Positions 36,302-44,805 of a stretch of DNA of 52,939 nt are shown one piece after another. The position numbers and the translations under genes were made by a program. Under the pieces are notes generated by a model, which saw only the letters and a list, made by a program, of their open reading frames with translations, was not told where the DNA came from and did no database searches. Numbering within the stretch: position 1 is the stretch's first letter; each line of letters begins with the position of its first letter. This DNA comes from Gammaproteobacteria bacterium (lineage in GTDB: Bacteria > Pseudomonadota > Gammaproteobacteria > Pseudomonadales > Pseudohongiellaceae), in assembly GCA_024644515.1 (NCBI GenBank), contig JAHEHN010000011.1:1-52939 (forward strand), in the 5' to 3' direction.

Positions 36302-37192
36302 ATGCGCCACATTTCAACATCACTTTCTATTCTCACTTTCTTTTTGATCAGTAGCTGCACCAGTGCCCAACCTCCAGGCATCACCATGGAGATGATCATG
36401 CGAACCCTGCCGCTGGAAGGCGCACCTCTGGCGGAGCCCGGACCTTATAGGGTCACCCAGGAAGCCGCGTTTGATAATCCTGGCTTTATCGTGTTTCGCC
36501 CGGTTGACCTTGGCGCCTTTCCGCAACAGGACAAGATGCCACTGCTGGTCTGGGGTGCCGGAGGCTGCAATATAGATGGCAGAAGTTATGGCGGCATTCT
36601 TTCCACCATTGCCTCCCACGGCTTTATCGCCATGGCAACTCTTCCTGTTGAACCTGAAGAAGGTGAAGAGGCCCGGCGTAATGCCACGGCCGATGACATG
36701 CTCAATGCCATTAGCTGGGCGGAAGCAGAAAACGCCCGTGACGGCTCTCACCTGCAGGGCAAAATTGATGTCGACCAGATCTCGGCCATGGGGGTTTCCT
36801 GTGGTGGCTTCAGAATGGCGGCAGTGGCCGGACTGGATCCGCGCGTCGATCTCGTGGGTATTTTAAACTCCGGTGTTGCTGACGCCACAGAACTGGCCGG
36901 GCTACATGGCCCGATCTTGCTGCTCAACGGTGGCAAAGTAGACTTCATGTACGATACCGCGCGCGAAAATTTTGAAGCCATCAACCATGTGCCGGTGTTT
37001 TTAGGCGCTCGCGAAAACGCCGGTCATTCTGCTACCTATCCCCATCCCGGTGGCGGTGAATTTGCCAACGTTATCTCTGACTGGCTGATGTATCAGTTCA
37101 AGGGAGACGAGGACGCCGGCAGAACCTTCAAAGGCGCCGGTTGCAGGCTTTGTACCAACCCAACCTGGGAAACAGACGCTAAAGGCCTCTGA
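36302..37192 (+). CDS. Alpha/beta hydrolase-fold lipoprotein
   Basis: About 296 residues from ATG 36302, with GGGGG upstream and a signal ending in ISSC (lipobox, Cys18). The fold is alpha/beta hydrolase: LLVWGAGGCNIDG (oxyanion loop), MGVSCGGFRM with nucleophile Ser, GPILLLNGGKVDFMYD, and His in ARENAGHSATYPHPGGG. The family resembles dienelactone hydrolase or PET-hydrolase-like lipases, but the substrate is unknown. It would sit on the envelope. The small lipoprotein gene follows after 31 bp. Confidence 0.83.
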   Translation: MRHISTSLSILTFFLISSCTSAQPPGITMEMIMRTLPLEGAPLAEPGPYRVTQEAAFDNPGFIVFRPVDLGAFPQQDKMPLLVWGAGGCNIDGRSYGGILSTIASHGFIAMATLPVEPEEGEEARRNATADDMLNAISWAEAENARDGSHLQGKIDVDQISAMGVSCGGFRMAAVAGLDPRVDLVGILNSGVADATELAGLHGPILLLNGGKVDFMYDTARENFEAINHVPVFLGARENAGHSATYPHPGGGEFANVISDWLMYQFKGDEDAGRTFKGAGCRLCTNPTWETDAKGL

Positions 37193-37223
37193 TAGCACTT
37201 AACTGACGAGGACAGTTGATCTG

Positions 37224-37508
37224 ATGAAAAATGCTCAGTGGCTATTGATGACCCTGGTGACATGCCTATTATTGATGAGTACGGCATGCACCTATACCGG
37301 CGGAGACAGAATTTCCGATAACCGGGAATGTCGAACTTTTGAGACGGGCGGCAGCAAGATGCGACGCTCTGTCTGTATGAGCAAGGAACAGTGGGCTGCC
37401 TATGATGAAGAACAGGGTGAAAAACAGGATGACGGTTCTGTGGCAGAGTTTTTCCGGGAACAGATGAACCGTGGTTCAACGGGTGCTACCACGGTAGAAC
37501 TGAACTAG
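37224..37508 (+). CDS. Small lipoprotein
   Basis: A 94-residue protein with a signal (WLLMTLVTCLLLMSTAC) ending in a likely lipobox Cys22. The mature part is short with two Cys (CRTFETGGSKMRRSVCMSKE), then an acidic tail. The CRxxxxTGSRxxxxxCxxxxxW type pattern is common in small gammaproteobacterial lipoproteins of unknown role. The stop shares CTAG with the convergent gene. Confidence 0.75.
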   Translation: MKNAQWLLMTLVTCLLLMSTACTYTGGDRISDNRECRTFETGGSKMRRSVCMSKEQWAAYDEEQGEKQDDGSVAEFFREQMNRGSTGATTVELN

Positions 37509-38506
37509 ATCACCATCTGGTCTGTGCCAACGATTATCTCGCCCTGGAAACTTTCTCTGATCCCTTCGAAGTAAATTTCGTCAGGTAAATCCATCAACGA
37601 ACCGGGCAGCACATGGTTAAGCACCAGCGTAGTCACCCCGGCTTCAGCGGCCATGCGGCCCGCCTGCTGCGTGCTGGCATGGGTTTCAATAATATGTTGC
37701 CAAATCCCTTCCCGGGCATCCTGGTAGAGACCACCACCCCCGGTTACCTGGTCAAACCATTCGCGGGTTGTCACCAGCTCAATGGTTTCACAAACAAAAA
37801 TATCAGCGCCCTGAGCCAGTTTTACCAGGTTTTCTGAATAGGTGGTGTCGCCGGAAAACACAATACTGCGATCATCCGTGTCAAAACGATAGGACAGTGC
37901 CCGATGCGGCATCTGCTCTTTGGCCCACTCCGGAAAGTGGGTATTCTCAATAGTCGTTACCAGCACCCGGTCATCTTCATAGGCTTTATGGACTGTAGTG
38001 GTGGCCGGAATCACCTCGCCACTGGTGACAGTGGAGGGATGCAGTGTGCGTTGCTCATCGATAAAACGGATGTCCGTATTGGCCTGATTGAACTGCAAAG
38101 CCGAGGCAACCAATGCTTCCGTACCATAGGGGCCATAGACCATGGTGGGCTCTACCCGTCCCTGTGTCCATTGATGACTTAACAGCACCGGAAGATCAGC
38201 GACATGGTCATCATGCAAATGCGTCAGGAAAATATTGGGTAAAGACAGAAAATTAACATCGGCCTCCAGCAGGGCACGAAACGTCCCGTAACCACAATCA
38301 ATCAGATATGGCCTGTCGCCCACCATTATCAAACTGGATGTCTCGCCACGCATAAGATTGAAGTTGGGGCCACCCTGCGTACCTAGCAGAATAAGTTTCA
38401 TGGCGTTGTCATTTTGTGCCAGTACGGAATTGGCTAATGGCAATTGTGAAAAAACCCCGGCGCCAAGCAGGTGGTTGAGAAAAGTACGTCTTTTGAATGT
38501 AGTCAT
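37505..38506 (-). CDS. Tat-exported metallo-beta-lactamase-fold hydrolase
   Basis: A 333-residue protein with a twin-arginine signal (FKRRTFLNHLLGAG). The MBL fold has the zinc motif THLHDDHVADLP (HxHxDH), a His in ENTHFPEW, Asp in VFSGDTTYS, and a late His in VLNHVLPG. The order resembles RNase Z-like MBL proteins, but export and length suggest an arylsulfatase, lactonase or phosphodiesterase activity. AGGGAG lies 6 bases before the ATG. Confidence 0.86.
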   Translation of the reverse strand: MTTFKRRTFLNHLLGAGVFSQLPLANSVLAQNDNAMKLILLGTQGGPNFNLMRGETSSLIMVGDRPYLIDCGYGTFRALLEADVNFLSLPNIFLTHLHDDHVADLPVLLSHQWTQGRVEPTMVYGPYGTEALVASALQFNQANTDIRFIDEQRTLHPSTVTSGEVIPATTTVHKAYEDDRVLVTTIENTHFPEWAKEQMPHRALSYRFDTDDRSIVFSGDTTYSENLVKLAQGADIFVCETIELVTTREWFDQVTGGGGLYQDAREGIWQHIIETHASTQQAGRMAAEAGVTTLVLNHVLPGSLMDLPDEIYFEGIRESFQGEIIVGTDQMVI

Positions 38507-38658
38507 AGTGTCTCCCTGTTGGAGAGGAAGCCTATCATAAAATGCAGGGCTTCAAAGCAGTTACAATAAACAAAAGTACACTTTCATCTCTCATCTATGG
38601 AAGTTGTAGTGTTTATTTATCATAATCAAACTCCTTGTTTACAGGATTGCTTTAATTA

Positions 38659-39176
38659 ATGAACTTTCGTTTAACCGCATACACGTTATTGTTTTTCTAA
38701 TTGCAGTTCAGCCTGATTTCTTCAGCCCAATCAGCGGAGCAGGAATCAGGGCCCGCCGGCTCATCCCCCCCCTGAAGAAATCACCATCACTACCCAACGC
38801 ACCAAACTGCAATTACGTCTGCAACTTTGGGAAGCGGAAGAAAAAGCCTACGATGTCTTTAACAGTTTTAATGACGAAAAACGATTTGATATTAAATGCT
38901 ATTTACATGAGCCAACCGGTACACGCATTTAACGCCAGATCTGCTCCTGAGTTTCAATTGATCGCCACCAGGGAGCAGGCCCGGGATCGCCTCAATGGGA
39001 CCTTTCAACATGTGCCAGTCGAGTTTGCTATCGCCAGCCAACTGGATGACTACCGAAAAAAAATCAAACAGGTCGCAGAGGAACATCCCGAATTTCTGCA
39101 AGCGGTTATTGAGTACACTGAAAAGAGACAGGAATACATTGAAGCCACGGGTTGGGTGTCAAAAGAGTCGGAGTGA
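38659..39176 (+). pseudogene. Decayed secreted-protein gene with stops and frameshifts
   Basis: Three frames join into one plausible protein. From ATG 38659 a signal peptide (MNFRLTAYTLLFF, a TAA stop, then LQFSLISSAQSAEQ) reaches a run of eight Cs at 38765-38772. Removing one C restores SPPEEITITTQRTKLQLRL and then FDIKCYLHEPTGTRI. A TAA follows, then RQICS. A second shift near 38945 leads to APEFQLIATREQARDRLNG and the C-terminus ending in GWVSKESE. This resembles a known type of secreted proteins with an IT(T/G)QR...YD(V/I)FN start, which I cannot name. At least four lesions make it non-functional. The part from 38853 could still be translated. Confidence 0.75.
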
Positions 39177-39311
39177 TTTTTCTGGTAAAGAAGGCAGATT
39201 TATTTAGAGTGAATTCTTTTGCTATCGGCCAAAAGCGAACATAAACCACTGCCCATAATACCAAGAATGAAAATCACTTTTTACCTGTAAAAAATATTTT
39301 TTCTCTGGAAT

Positions 39312-39340
39312 AAAAAAAGCCTCAATCTTTCGATTGAGGC
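39312..39340 (-). terminator. Intrinsic terminator of tRNA-Thr
   Basis: On the minus strand GCCTCAATC-GAAA-GATTGAGGC is followed by seven Ts: a 9-bp perfect stem with a GNRA-type loop, 10 bases after the tRNA CCA end. Confidence 0.93.
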
Positions 39341-39349
39341 ATTTAAATT

Positions 39350-39427
<78 letters not shown>

Positions 39428-39582
39428 AAAAATCGTGCTTCTTTCTATTCTAGCTAAAGCCCAAGTCAGTTGCTTCTCTTTATGCAACGGCTGAGCTATG
39501 CGGCAAAAATAGTGCTTCTTTCTATTCTAGCTAAAGCCCAGGTCAGTTGCTTCTCTTTATGCAACGGCTGAGCTATGGCGGC
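39428..39582 (-). repeat. Tandem truncated copies of the tRNA-Thr 5' half
   Basis: Upstream of the tRNA the sequence repeats with a 77-bp period (starts 39464 and 39541). Each copy carries, on the minus strand, the tRNA 5' acceptor strand and D-arm, an altered D-loop containing TTGCATAAAGAGAAGCAA, and the first bases of the anticodon stem. It then diverges. The leader TTTAGCTAGAATAGAAAG is shared with the intact tRNA upstream region. The copies lack an anticodon and 3' half. Confidence 0.85.
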
Positions 39583-39730
39583 TGAAAGTTTTTGAGGGAT
39601 GTAATGCGATGACTTCATCCCCACTAATTGAAAGCATTCGTGTTCAGGCGGCGCATACTACCAATGTCCACGATTTTGATCAATATATAGGTTAATATTC
39701 TCTGCATATTTAGCCCTCACAGGATTAGCA

Positions 39731-41356
39731 GTGTCCGCACTTACCGACAGCCCTGAATGGCAGGCTCTGGCACAACACCAGACAGCCTTATCCAAACGCC
39801 CTTTAAATACGCTTTTCGGGGGCAACCCGGATCGCTTCGCCCGGTTTAGCCTCAATACGAATGGGCTTCTACTGGATTTCTCAAAAAATCATATTGACAC
39901 CCAAGCCCTTGATTTATTTAACAATCTATCTCAAAAAGCCGGACTTAAAGAAGCCATTGAGGCCATGTTTAGCGGTGATGTGATCAATAATACCGAGCAG
40001 CGCCCTGCCCTTCATGTGGCTCTGCGCTCCCCTGAAGATCAATCTGAAAACGGCCAGGTGGTGCACCAGACGTTGAAGCGCATGACTACTTTTGTTGATG
40101 CCGTGACCCGCTGGCAATGGCAGGGCTTCACCGGCAGCCCGATTACGGATGTGGTAAATATCGGCATAGGGGGGTCAGATCTTGGTCCCGCCATGGTCTA
40201 TAGCGCATTGTCAGATTTTCACCTGGATGGCATTCGCTGTCATTTTGTCTCCAATGTCGATCCCGCGCATCTGGAACAGACGCTTGAAGACCTTGATCAG
40301 GGTACAACCCTTTTTGTTATTGCCTCCAAAACCTTCACCACTATGGAAACCATGCTTAACGCGCAGTCCGCCAGGCGCTGGTTGCTGGACGCCTGTGATG
40401 ATTCTGCTGATAACACCAAGGTACTGGCAAAACATTTGGTGGCAGTGAGTACCAATGTGGAAAAAGCCGTTGAGTTTGGCATTCCGGCTGATAATATTTT
40501 CCCCATGTGGGACTGGGTCGGTGGTCGTTATTCCCTGTGGTCGGCTATAGGCCTGCCTGTGGCGCTGGGTATAGGAATGGATAATTTCCGCGCACTGCTG
40601 GCTGGCGCCCATGACATGGACAATCACTTTCGCTCGACGCCTGCCACGCAAAACATTCCGGTGATGATGGCTTTACTGGACTGCTGGTACCAGAATTTTT
40701 TTGCCACCGAATCCAGAGTGGTGTTGCCCTATAGTCAGCAATTACATTTGTTCCCGGCTTACCTGCAGCAACTGGATATGGAAAGCCTGGGAAAATCAGT
40801 GACAAAAGAAGGAGCGCCTGTCGATGTGGATACCGGAGGCATTGTCTGGGGCAGTGCCGGCACCAATGGCCAACATTCCTTTCATCAACTATTGCATCAG
40901 GGTACCCATCTGATTCCGGCAGACTTTATCGCCATTGCTGAATCAGCCAGCAGTAACAAAGAGCAGCACCAGCAATTGCTCGCCAATTGTTTTGCGCAAA
41001 GTCAGGCCTTGATGGACGGTAAATCACTGGAAGCTGCTATATCCGAATTACTGGATCGTGGCATGAGCGAAGCGGAAGCTGCCAGGCTGGCTCCCCACAA
41101 AGTCATCCCGGGCAATCGGCCAAGTACCACCCTTCTGCTGGATAAATTAAGCCCGCAAAGCCTGGGTAGTCTGATTGCCTGTTACGAGCACAAGGTGTTT
41201 GCACGCAGTGTCATTCTCGGGATCAATGCGTTTGATCAATGGGGTGTGGAATTGGGCAAGGTCTTGAGTACGGGGATTTATAATGAGTTAGTGAATGATG
41301 GAGAAACATCAAAATTTGAAAGCTCCACCAATGCCTTGATCAATCGTTGTAAATAA
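39731..41356 (+). CDS. pgi: Glucose-6-phosphate isomerase
   Basis: A 541-residue cytoplasmic enzyme interconverting glucose 6-phosphate and fructose 6-phosphate. It starts at GTG 39731, six bases after AGGA. NIGIGGSDLGPAMV (phosphate binding), VIASKTFTTMETMLNA, WVGGRYSLWSAIGLP, the Glu/His motif GTNGQHSFHQLLHQGT, and a late Lys region (QWGVELGKVL) are all present. Length is close to the E. coli protein (549). Transcription ends at the terminator at 41441. Confidence 0.96.
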   Translation: MSALTDSPEWQALAQHQTALSKRPLNTLFGGNPDRFARFSLNTNGLLLDFSKNHIDTQALDLFNNLSQKAGLKEAIEAMFSGDVINNTEQRPALHVALRSPEDQSENGQVVHQTLKRMTTFVDAVTRWQWQGFTGSPITDVVNIGIGGSDLGPAMVYSALSDFHLDGIRCHFVSNVDPAHLEQTLEDLDQGTTLFVIASKTFTTMETMLNAQSARRWLLDACDDSADNTKVLAKHLVAVSTNVEKAVEFGIPADNIFPMWDWVGGRYSLWSAIGLPVALGIGMDNFRALLAGAHDMDNHFRSTPATQNIPVMMALLDCWYQNFFATESRVVLPYSQQLHLFPAYLQQLDMESLGKSVTKEGAPVDVDTGGIVWGSAGTNGQHSFHQLLHQGTHLIPADFIAIAESASSNKEQHQQLLANCFAQSQALMDGKSLEAAISELLDRGMSEAEAARLAPHKVIPGNRPSTTLLLDKLSPQSLGSLIACYEHKVFARSVILGINAFDQWGVELGKVLSTGIYNELVNDGETSKFESSTNALINRCK

Positions 41357-41369
41357 GATATGCCTTCAT

Positions 41370-41403
41370 GTCGGATGGCGGCTTGCAGCCTTATCCGACC
41401 TAC
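41370..41403. repeat. REP element (GTAG type)
   Basis: A single GTCGGATGGCGGCTTGCAGC...TCCGACCTAC palindrome, related to those at 21551 and 25145, 14 bases after the pgi stop. Confidence 0.8.
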
Positions 41404-41440
41404 GGAATTATCCGAACTACAAGGACAACCAATCAAAAGA

Positions 41441-41476
41441 AAGGGAGCGATGAATTTCATCGCTCCCTTTTTTTAC
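41441..41476. terminator. Strong terminator after pgi
   Basis: AAGGGAGCGATGA / TCATCGCTCCCTT, a 13-bp perfect stem with a 3-base loop, followed by Ts on the plus strand and preceded by a mostly-A stretch for the minus strand. It suits both convergent genes. Confidence 0.93.
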
Positions 41477-41478
41477 TT

Positions 41479-41520
41479 GTGACTTGTAACTTGTGACTTG
41501 TAACTTGTGATTTGTGATGT
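41479..41520 (+). repeat. Heptamer tandem repeat A, six units
   Basis: GTGACTT, GTAACTT, GTGACTT, GTAACTT, GTGATTT, GTGATGT, directly after the terminator and ending 2 bases before the DUF481 gene stop. Confidence 0.88.
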
Positions 41521-41522
41521 GT

Positions 41523-42239
41523 TTAAAACGAATAAACCAGACTCACAGAAGTCAGTGTATCTGTTTTATCCCGTCCTGCTGGCACATCCGAGTTGTTCCT
41601 GGCCAGAAAAGCAATCTTGGTAGTAATGTCACCAATAATATTGGCTTCCAGACCCAGCTCCAGGATGGAAGACGTTCTGATGTCACCGATTTCAGTAGTG
41701 AAGCTCTGTACGAAAGTGGCGTTATCACTGATAGTCCACTCAAATTCCTCGCCCAGGGAAATGATTACTTCCCCCTCATTGCCACCATTGATAATACTGT
41801 TTTCACGATAACCAAGACCACCAAACCCCTGTAATTCAAAGCGGTCATTCTTTATCAGACGGCGACCATATCCACCCGAACCTGCAATCTGATAGTCGAA
41901 ACCACTGAAACGGTCATCGGTATAACTACCCTTTAAAAACAGGTACTGGTTATCATCCAGGTTGTAATCCGATTTGTTGCCAATGTAATAACGCTCCGCT
42001 GTAGCCTGGGCATTTTCCTGGGAACCCAGTGCCTGGAATTTCATTTTGTGCAGCCAGTTCTCAGTAGTGATATCCAACAGAAATTCTGTATTGAACGTGT
42101 CGGTATCAGTGTTACCCGTAGTGCCTACATAACCAAATGCGATACTCGCTTCGTAAGCATTCTCGTCCTGCGCCATGGCCTGAAATGAGGCTGCTGCCAT
42201 TACGGCCAGTGGCAGAATTGCCATTACTCTGTTATTCAT
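41523..42239 (-). CDS. DUF481 family outer membrane beta-barrel protein
   Basis: About 238 residues from ATG 42239, which has GGAGAA upstream and leads into a signal peptide (VMAILPLAVMAAASFQAMA-QD). The mature chain is made of alternating strands: ASIAFGYVGTTGNTDTDTFN near the start, RYYIGNKSDYNLDDNQYLF, and a YGRRLI segment. The last residue is Phe. This is the DUF481 (YdiY-like) barrel pattern, with an unknown outer membrane role. Confidence 0.88.
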   Translation of the reverse strand: MNNRVMAILPLAVMAAASFQAMAQDENAYEASIAFGYVGTTGNTDTDTFNTEFLLDITTENWLHKMKFQALGSQENAQATAERYYIGNKSDYNLDDNQYLFLKGSYTDDRFSGFDYQIAGSGGYGRRLIKNDRFELQGFGGLGYRENSIINGGNEGEVIISLGEEFEWTISDNATFVQSFTTEIGDIRTSSILELGLEANIIGDITTKIAFLARNNSDVPAGRDKTDTLTSVSLVYSF

Positions 42240-42305
42240 CTGTTCTCCAAAAAAATAGTACTGTATAACGAGAAGAAAAAGATTCACTGCCCAATAAATA
42301 AAAAA

Positions 42306-43388
42306 TTATTGCTTGGTAAAATAACCGATTCTGTCGCCATTGTAGGTACCGACCCAGATTTCATCGTTAACCTGGAGTGCAGAACTAACACCATGTATGG
42401 CCGCTTCAGCATCCATACCCCCTACACGAACTGCTTCCATGGTAGACGTATCGACTTCAACGACAGACCAACCGCCGCCCTCTGCATTACCACCGGCTGT
42501 CAGTAATTTGCCAGGTTCACCCCAGCGAATATTATCCAGCACGATATCCAGCGTGATGGTTTCTTTAGTCAGAGGATTCTGGCTGCGATCAAAGCGCACT
42601 ACTTCTCTGGTTCCAAAAGCCGCAACATACATATAGCGCTCATCGTCACTGACAACGATGCCATTGGGACCGGAAAGCTGACTGCCCTCCAGAACAACTA
42701 CCTCGCCACCGGGATGCCATTCCTTTACACCACCATTGATTTCGCCGGCAAATATTGGCTCAAAGCCAGACTCATCAGCAAACTCGGTAGTGACAAAGCC
42801 ACCATCTGCCAGAATTGCAACACTGTTATGCATAATGGTCTCATCAAGAGTGACGCAACCTTTCCAGGTCAGCTCGGCAATGCCTTCACTCAAATCAAGG
42901 TCAAACACTTCAATGGCTTCACGGGCACCATGACTGGTGATATATAAATCAAAACGGTTAGCTTCAGTTTCATTCAAGGCCAGACCATGGGCAGAGAAGT
43001 TGCTGACATCCAATGGGCCGGGGCAGTTGGGGAACATGGAATCATCCTGATCAGCAGAATAATTGGGGCCTGAAACCAGTTCTTCCCAGCTGTCACCCAG
43101 CGGATTGACCATGTAGAGGTGACCATTCACTCCCTCACTGGTCATCCCGGAAGTCAGAATCATACCGGTGTCACCAATGCTCAGCAGATCCTCGGCATTC
43201 ATCAGGCCACAGATATAAGAGATGCCCGGATCTGAAGGACAAGGGATAACTTCCTGGGCAATACTGGCCGAAGCAGCTGCATTCGGTGCCTGGGTTGTCC
43301 CGGAGCCTGTCTCATCACTGCCGCCACAGGCAGAGAGTAATAAAACCAGAGCACTACATATAACACTGGATAAGTGTTTTGTTTTCAT
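42306..43388 (-). CDS. SMP-30/gluconolactonase-like beta-propeller lipoprotein
   Basis: About 360 residues from ATG 43388. The signal (SSVICSALVLLLSAC) ends in lipobox Cys21. The mature part has beta-propeller repeats and metal-site-like motifs: SAHGLALNE, MHNSVAILADGGFVTTE, SGPNGIVVSDDERYMYVAAF, RWGEPGKLLTAGGN. These resemble the SMP-30/arylesterase family of calcium-dependent lactonases. The substrate is unknown. It is 66 bp upstream of the DUF481 gene on the same strand and may be co-transcribed with it. Confidence 0.8.
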   Translation of the reverse strand: MKTKHLSSVICSALVLLLSACGGSDETGSGTTQAPNAAASASIAQEVIPCPSDPGISYICGLMNAEDLLSIGDTGMILTSGMTSEGVNGHLYMVNPLGDSWEELVSGPNYSADQDDSMFPNCPGPLDVSNFSAHGLALNETEANRFDLYITSHGAREAIEVFDLDLSEGIAELTWKGCVTLDETIMHNSVAILADGGFVTTEFADESGFEPIFAGEINGGVKEWHPGGEVVVLEGSQLSGPNGIVVSDDERYMYVAAFGTREVVRFDRSQNPLTKETITLDIVLDNIRWGEPGKLLTAGGNAEGGGWSVVEVDTSTMEAVRVGGMDAEAAIHGVSSALQVNDEIWVGTYNGDRIGYFTKQ

Positions 43389-43574
43389 AATGATTCCCAT
43401 CTTTTCCACATGTTGTGCAGGAGGACAAATGGAACTCCTGCTTAGAACCGTTTCAGGCTGAAAAAAAGGTGCTCATTTAACCATTGTGTAAGATAAAAAA
43501 CAAAACAACTGCAGGTATAAATTGCCTTCCGCAGCAGTAAGGTCTTATGCTTACGGCAGAATTAAAAAAAACCG

Positions 43575-44087
43575 ATGAGTATATTAATGGAAGCGCTGTT
43601 TATCTGGATTGAAACCAGTCCCCTGAGCCTTTGGGTGCGGGGAGAGTCCGGTTGGCATATGGCCTTTCCCATCATTATTGTTTTTCATGCGCTGGGCATG
43701 GGTTTTCTTGTTGGGGTGGCGCTTGCCATTAATGGGCGGGTGCTGGGTCTGGCACCGCAAGTACCACTTGGAAAATTACGCCAGTTTTTGCCGGTAGCCA
43801 TGCTGGCATTGGTCGTCAATGTCATCTCGGGGATATTACTGCTCATCGGCTACCCAACCAAGGCACTGACCAATCCAGTGTTTTATATCAAGCTGCTTTG
43901 CATAGCACTGGCGCTTTGGAACCTGCGTTGGTTTAGTTACAGCGTGTTGACCAATCCTATTTATGACCACGGTGTGTTACCCCAAAAAACCAGACAGCTG
44001 GCCACTGCCTCAATAGTGTTATGGGCCAGCGCCATTATTGCCGGTCGTTTGCTGGCTTATACATATAATAATATGATGAGTATCTGA
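43575..44087 (+). CDS. DUF6644-like four-helix membrane protein A
   Basis: A 170-residue membrane protein with four hydrophobic helices. The first contains WHMAFPIIIVFHALGMGFLVG with a buried His, followed by NGRVLGLA. It is a distant paralogue of the next gene, with the same His position and a final ASAIIAGRLLAY helix. I recall DUF6644 as the family but cannot confirm it. The buried His residues could bind haem, as in cytochrome b-like proteins; this is speculation. It is 37 bp before its paralogue. Confidence 0.72.
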   Translation: MSILMEALFIWIETSPLSLWVRGESGWHMAFPIIIVFHALGMGFLVGVALAINGRVLGLAPQVPLGKLRQFLPVAMLALVVNVISGILLLIGYPTKALTNPVFYIKLLCIALALWNLRWFSYSVLTNPIYDHGVLPQKTRQLATASIVLWASAIIAGRLLAYTYNNMMSI

Positions 44088-44124
44088 ATGAGTAGCTTAT
44101 TGTTCGTGGAAAAGGACTCTGCCA

Positions 44125-44613
44125 ATGCTTGAAGCAATAAGTGACTGGCTGCAAAGTACCTGGCTTTCCCATGCCTTTATTTCACAAGGACTATGGGCCT
44201 GGCCGATGAGTGAATCCCTGCATTTCATGGGCCTGTGTCTTTTGGTCGGCTCGGTTGGCTTGATCGATTTGCGCATGCTTGGCATGGCAAGGGGTATCTC
44301 GGTAGCGGCGCTGCACAAACTTGTCCCCTTTGGTGTGGGCGGCTATCTGGTTAACGTGCTTACCGGCTCTTTGTTTGTGATCGGGGATGCTGACCAGTAT
44401 ATTTTTAATGATGCGTTTCGCGTCAAAATGCTGTTTATGCTGATTGCGGGTCTTAATGTGCTATTTTTTTATTCCAGTGCGTTTCAGAAAACCAAACTGC
44501 TTGGTCCTGATGATTCAATGCCGCTCAACGTCAAAATAATGGCAGGCGTGTCATTGACCTGCTGGATTGTCATTATCAGTGCTGGACGCCTTATTACCTT
44601 TTACCGTCCCTGA
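44125..44613 (+). CDS. DUF6644-like four-helix membrane protein B
   Basis: A 162-residue membrane protein. WAWPMSESLHFMGLCLLVGS then GLIDLRMLGMARG is the family-like signature. FGVGGYLVNVLTGSLFVIGDADQYIFNDAF and a final SAGRLITFYRP follow. It is about the same length and topology as its neighbour at 43575, indicating a gene duplication and perhaps a heterodimer. A GGACTCTGCC stretch precedes the ATG without a clear ribosome site. Confidence 0.75.
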   Translation: MLEAISDWLQSTWLSHAFISQGLWAWPMSESLHFMGLCLLVGSVGLIDLRMLGMARGISVAALHKLVPFGVGGYLVNVLTGSLFVIGDADQYIFNDAFRVKMLFMLIAGLNVLFFYSSAFQKTKLLGPDDSMPLNVKIMAGVSLTCWIVIISAGRLITFYRP

Positions 44614-44805
44614 TTTTAATTTTGTGATAATTGGCCAGTTTCCAGAATAATCTTGACCCGGTGGCCTTACTTTTTTTTACCTGAGGATTGCAGGCAGACA
44701 GCTTTGTCCCTGCCTGCTATGGCAGTATACTGCTTACCCTATCGGAACTGGCTACAACTCTCTTAATCCAATACCAGTTCCTTACAATAATAAACAGGGG
44801 AACAC

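Noticed and set aside
39464-39582. Two further tRNA genes upstream of tRNA-Thr
   Set aside because: They lack the anticodon loop, T-arm and acceptor 3' strand, so they cannot be functional tRNAs.
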